The notes under the pieces: model-generated
The model's database searches: none
What the model was told of the DNA's origin: nothing
The model's input: the letters and a program-made list of their open reading frames with translations, nothing else
Made by a program: the position numbers and the translations under genes
In this document: positions 16,350 to 18,674 of the stretch, in pieces
Numbering within the stretch: the first letter of the stretch is position 1
Layout of the letters: each line of letters starts with the position of its first letter
Origin: SURF-13 sp041695325
GTDB lineage: Bacteria > Pseudomonadota > Gammaproteobacteria > SURF-13
Reading direction: 5' to 3'
NCBI GenBank assembly: GCA_041695325.1
Contig: JBGFRC010000008.1
Location: 1 to 18,674, forward strand
DNA: 18,674 bases

Positions 16350-16787
16350 ATGAAAAAACAACAGTCGGGATTTACCCTCACCGAACTGATGATTGTAGTG
16401 GCCATCGTCGGCATCCTGGCGGCCATCGCCTACCCCGCTTACCAGGATTCGGTGCGCAAGGGCCGGCGCGCGGAGGCGATTACCGCGCTGTATCAGCTAC
16501 AGTTGGCGCAGGAAAAGTGGCGCGCCAATAACAATTTGTATACCACCACCCTCAGCGATTTGGGTTTTAGCACAGCCAATATTCCCAGCAGCGGTACGGC
16601 CTATTATCAGCTTGCCGTCACCGCGGCTTCGGCCACCGGCTTTACCGCCGAGGCGAGGGCGCAAACCGCGGGCGGCCAAAATAACGATAAGGCGGATGGC
16701 GTGACGTGTACGCCCTTGACGATTAATCAAAATGGCCCCGTTTTTGGCACCTCGCCTAATCAGGCGGCCTGCTGGGGCAAGAATTAG
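16350..16787 (+). CDS. pilE: Type IV pilin PilE-like
   Basis: Type IVa pilin of 145 residues. The start is ATG 16350 with GGAG 7 nt upstream; a TTG two codons earlier is in frame but unsupported. The leader is short, MKKQQSG/FTLTELMIVVAIVGILAAIAYPAYQD, with cleavage after Gly7, Phe at mature +1 and Glu at +5. The helix continues as RAEAITALYQLQLAQEKWRANNNLY, the PilE-type pattern. The C-terminus has a cysteine pair (VTCTPLTINQ... and AACWGKN), matching the usual disulfide loop of pilins. It is divergent from the fimT-pilW-pilX-pilV operon. In Pseudomonas, pilE is the last gene of the minor pilin cluster; here it is separately oriented. It may be a minor pilin rather than the main subunit. Confidence 0.9.
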   Translation: MKKQQSGFTLTELMIVVAIVGILAAIAYPAYQDSVRKGRRAEAITALYQLQLAQEKWRANNNLYTTTLSDLGFSTANIPSSGTAYYQLAVTAASATGFTAEARAQTAGGQNNDKADGVTCTPLTINQNGPVFGTSPNQAACWGKN

Positions 16788-16831
16788 CCGCCTGCTCTGA
16801 TTCAACTGAGCTTAAAACCTTCTTCGAACAT

Positions 16832-17926
16832 GTGACCAACTGCCTCATCATAGGCGCGGGCGTGATCGGCCTGATGACCGCGCGCGAGCTGGTGCGCTCC
16901 GGTGTGCGCGTGACCGTGATCGAGCGCGGCGTGGCGGGGCGCGAGTCATCCTGGGCGGGAGGCGGGATTTTATCTCCACTCTATCCGTGGCGCGCGCCGC
17001 AGGCCGTCACGCAGCTGGTGCAATGGGGGCAGCGGTATTATCCGGTGCTGGCGCGGGAACTGTTGGCGGAGACCGGGATAGACGTTGAATACACGCCCAG
17101 CGGAATGCTGCACCTCGATGTGGATGAGCGCGATCAGGCGCGGCGCTGGGCGGGGCAGTTTAAGGAGAGACTGGAGCCGCTCTCCGGCGGCGCGCTCAAG
17201 AAGTCCGAGCCGGCGCTCGCCAGCGCTGTTCAATCCGCTTTGTATTTTCCCGGCGTCGCCCAGGTGCGCAACCCGCGCCTGCTCTCCGCGCTGAAGGCAA
17301 GCCTGTTGCAACAGGGTGTGCGGATCGAAGAGCACTGCGAGGTTACCGGTCTTGCGCTCGCGCGCGGTAAAATTACCGGGGTGGAAACCGGGCGCGGCGT
17401 CATCCCCGCCGATCAGGTGATCGTCGCGGCGGGGGCATGGAGCGGGGGGCTCTTCGGCGCATGGGGCGGGAGGCTCAATATTGCCCCGGTGCGCGGGCAG
17501 ATGATTTTGTTCCACGCCCGGCCAGGCCTGTTAAAGCACATCGTAGTGCGTGCGGAACATTATCTGATACCGCGCCGCGACGGGCGGGTGCTCTCCGGCA
17601 GCACCGTGGAGCAGGCGGGGTTTGATCGCTCTACCACCGCCGCGGCGCTGGCTGAGCTTAAAACAGCGGCGCTGGAGATGGTCCCCGCCCTGGCCGAGTG
17701 TGACATTGAACGCCACTGGGCGGGTTTGCGCCCCGGCTCGGCGCACGGCATACCCACTATCGCGGCGCATCCCGAAATCGGGGGCCTATACGTGAACAGC
17801 GGTCACTTTCGCAACGGCATCGCGCAGGCGCCCGCCTCGGCGCGGCTCATGGTCGACATGGTGCTGGATCGCCCGGCTATTTTTGACGGCACGGTTTATG
17901 CCATGCCGGCCGAATCGGGCGTGTAA
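16832..17926 (+). CDS. thiO: Glycine oxidase ThiO (FAD-dependent)
   Basis: DAO-family flavoenzyme, 364 residues. It oxidises glycine to the imine (dehydroglycine) used by ThiG in thiazole synthesis for thiamine. The N-terminal dinucleotide fold is CLIIGAGVIGLMTARELV (GxGxxG at 8-13) with VTVIERG after it; SSWAGGGILSPLYPW is the glycine-oxidase FAD loop, followed by GMLHLD, NPRLLSALKASL, the FAD-binding VIVAAGAWSG, PVRGQMILF, IPRRDGRVLSGSTVE and the C-terminal HWAGLRPGSAHGIPTI and NSGHFRNGIAQAPASARLM. The start is GTG 16832, overlapping an ATG that is at once closed by TGA (ATGTGACC). No strong Shine-Dalgarno sequence is seen. Other thi genes are not in the window. The pilE-thiO adjacency has been seen in related gammaproteobacteria, by recollection. 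Confidence 0.93.
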   Translation: MTNCLIIGAGVIGLMTARELVRSGVRVTVIERGVAGRESSWAGGGILSPLYPWRAPQAVTQLVQWGQRYYPVLARELLAETGIDVEYTPSGMLHLDVDERDQARRWAGQFKERLEPLSGGALKKSEPALASAVQSALYFPGVAQVRNPRLLSALKASLLQQGVRIEEHCEVTGLALARGKITGVETGRGVIPADQVIVAAGAWSGGLFGAWGGRLNIAPVRGQMILFHARPGLLKHIVVRAEHYLIPRRDGRVLSGSTVEQAGFDRSTTAAALAELKTAALEMVPALAECDIERHWAGLRPGSAHGIPTIAAHPEIGGLYVNSGHFRNGIAQAPASARLMVDMVLDRPAIFDGTVYAMPAESGV

Positions 17927-17979
17927 ATTTCCCGCACCCGGATGGACTTTGATTAAATTTTCGTCATATACTTGCCGCG

Positions 17980-18408
17980 ATGAAGCAGGACCATACCCCT
18001 ACCGACACGGCGCAAGATGTCGCGCAGCTGCTGCGCAAGCAGGGTATCAACCCTACCCAGCAGCGGGTGGAGATCGCCCAGATCATGCTGGCGCGCCCGC
18101 AGCACCTCTCGGCGGATCAGCTGCTTGACATCGTCAACCGGGAGCGCGCCACGGTGTCCAAGGCGACCGTGTACAACACCCTGCGCCTGTTTGTGCAGCA
18201 CGGGCTGATCCACGAGGTGATCGTGGATCCGAGCAAGGTGTTTTACGACTCCAACACCGGCGCGCATCACCACATCTACAATGTGGACACCGGCATGCTG
18301 ATGGACATTGATGCCGACCGGATCAACCTGTCCGCCATGCCGCCGCTGCCGGAGGGCACCGTGGCCGAGGGCGTGGATGTCATTATCCGCGTGCGTAACA
18401 GCCACTAG
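17980..18408 (+). CDS. Fur-family transcriptional regulator, Irr-like
   Basis: Metal- or heme-responsive DNA-binding regulator of 142 residues. The N-terminal winged helix includes LLRKQGINPTQQRVEIAQIM and the recognition region TVSKATVYNTLRLF (about 58-71). The dimerisation half has VFYDSNTGAHHHIYNVDTG, with three consecutive histidines (96-98). There is not a single cysteine in the protein, so the C-terminal CxxC structural zinc site of Fur, Zur and PerR is absent. The NTxxHHH pattern is like that of Irr, the heme-regulated family member of rhizobia, so Irr-like is the best guess rather than Fur itself. TATACT at 17967-17972 could be a -10, but it would make the mRNA nearly leaderless. No clear Shine-Dalgarno sequence is seen. 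Confidence 0.85.
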   Translation: MKQDHTPTDTAQDVAQLLRKQGINPTQQRVEIAQIMLARPQHLSADQLLDIVNRERATVSKATVYNTLRLFVQHGLIHEVIVDPSKVFYDSNTGAHHHIYNVDTGMLMDIDADRINLSAMPPLPEGTVAEGVDVIIRVRNSH

Positions 18409-18455
18409 CCCGGATGATGTCGCGCCTGGAAACGCGCTGTGTTTCCCTTGTAGCC

Positions 18456-18491
18456 CCTCTCCCTCACTCCCCCTCCCCCCGCGGGGAGAGG
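18456..18491. repeat. REP-like pyrimidine/purine palindrome
   Basis: CCTCTCCC (18456-18463) pairs with GGGAGAGG (18484-18491) across a C-rich loop. Palindromes of this composition (CCTCTCCC...GGGAGAGG) are common intergenic repeats in many proteobacteria. It lies about 50 bp after the Fur-family gene. A weaker 6-bp stem GGAAAC/GTTTCC (18428-18446) just before it may help end that transcript. Confidence 0.55.
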
Positions 18492-18504
18492 AAAGAGTGC
18501 AGGG

Positions 18505-18539
18505 GCGCTGCGCGCGCTTTGTATGATTGGCCGGTGTAG
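18505..18539 (+). repeat. 35-bp dispersed repeat: tRNA promoter/5'-end segment, copy 2
   Basis: Matches 3724-3758 at 32 of 35 positions. TATGAT (18522-18527) is placed as a -10, 3-4 bp before the tRNA-like start at 18530. No -35 is clear. Confidence 0.7.
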
Positions 18540-18547
18540 CTCAGTTC
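18530..18547 (+). pseudogene. Truncated tRNA 5' end (tRNA fragment)
   Basis: GCCGGTGTAGCTCAGTT (18530-18546) is identical to the start of the tRNA at 18656, covering the acceptor 5' strand and half of the D arm. The sequence then turns into CAGTTGGCTGAGC and a hairpin array, so no anticodon or T arm follows. GCTCAG/CTGAGC (18539-18544/18553-18558) forms a small stem. It is a tRNA fragment and not a functional gene. Confidence 0.7.
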
Positions 18548-18557
18548 AGTTGGCTGA

Positions 18558-18641
18558 GCCGCAAAGCGGCGAAGGCCAGCACAAGGATGTGCTGGCGGGT
18601 GTATCAGAGAGCGGGCGCGGTAGCGCCATGGATGGCGTTAC
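18558..18641. repeat. Small hairpin array between tRNA copies
   Basis: Consecutive inverted repeats: GCCGC/GCGGC (18558-18562/18566-18570), GCCAGCACA/TGTGCTGGC (18575-18583/18588-18596, 9 bp perfect, loop AGGA) and GTAGCGCCAT/ATGGCGTTAC (18620-18629/18632-18641, 10 bp with one G-U). The loops (AGGA with flanking T, GG inside CATGGATG) match the loop style of the array at 7378-7421. No coding sequence is seen. Confidence 0.7.
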
Positions 18642-18655
18642 TGGTCTTGAGCGAA

Positions 18656-18674
18656 GCCGGTGTAGCTCAGTTGG
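18656..18674 (+). tRNA. tRNA gene 5' end, probably tRNA-Thr, cut by the window edge
   Basis: GCCGGTGTAGCTCAGTTGG is a normal tRNA 5' sequence: seven-base acceptor strand, TA at positions 8-9, D stem GCTC and the start of the D loop AGTTGG. The pattern is frequent in gammaproteobacterial tRNA-Thr, but the anticodon is outside the window, so amino acid identity is a guess. Confidence 0.6.

Noticed and set aside
18530..18600. Complete tRNA gene starting at 18530
   Set aside because: After the first half of the D arm the sequence becomes a hairpin array; no anticodon arm, T arm or 3' acceptor strand can be fitted.

Overview
The window looks like ordinary chromosome from a GC-rich gammaproteobacterium. 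This rests on the rhlB / trxA-rho arrangement known from Escherichia coli, an rpmE-nuclease-protease-malic enzyme run, a minor type IV pilin cluster beside pilE and thiO, and DUF3135/DUF3530-type proteins. The mix resembles Chromatiales-like or sulfur-oxidising gammaproteobacteria, but that placement is inference only. Almost all core genes are intact; the unusual material is in the gaps between them.

Layout. 1-4434 is a minus-strand block: DUF3135 protein, then (from a strong promoter) rpmE, a secreted nuclease, an M48 lipoprotein protease, a malic enzyme, and the start of a probable DUF3530 protein that runs off the left edge. glgP (glycogen phosphorylase) lies alone on the plus strand at 4578-7073. 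7074-7595 has no genes and is packed with inverted repeats: first a 183-bp MITE-like element flanked by TTAG direct repeats and sitting exactly at the glgP stop codon, then an array of about ten short hairpins up to the end of rho. rho and trxA follow on the minus strand, with rhlB divergent from them.

10855-13155 is a plus-strand unit of mtnD, mtnB and ispH, driven by an extended -10 promoter and ended by a likely intrinsic terminator. mtnD and mtnB belong to methionine salvage; ispH is the last step of the MEP isoprenoid pathway. 13154-16182 is a minus-strand minor-pilin operon (fimT-like, pilW, pilX, pilV), divergent from pilE. thiO (glycine oxidase) and a cysteine-free Fur/Irr-like regulator follow.

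The last 270 bp hold a REP-like palindrome, a duplicated 5' end of a tRNA gene (probably Thr), and a second small hairpin array lying between the two tRNA copies. Part of this region (35 bp, 32 identical) recurs at 3724-3758 between rpmE and the nuclease gene. The best candidates for something undescribed are the MITE, the two hairpin arrays, and their association with tRNA 5' fragments.
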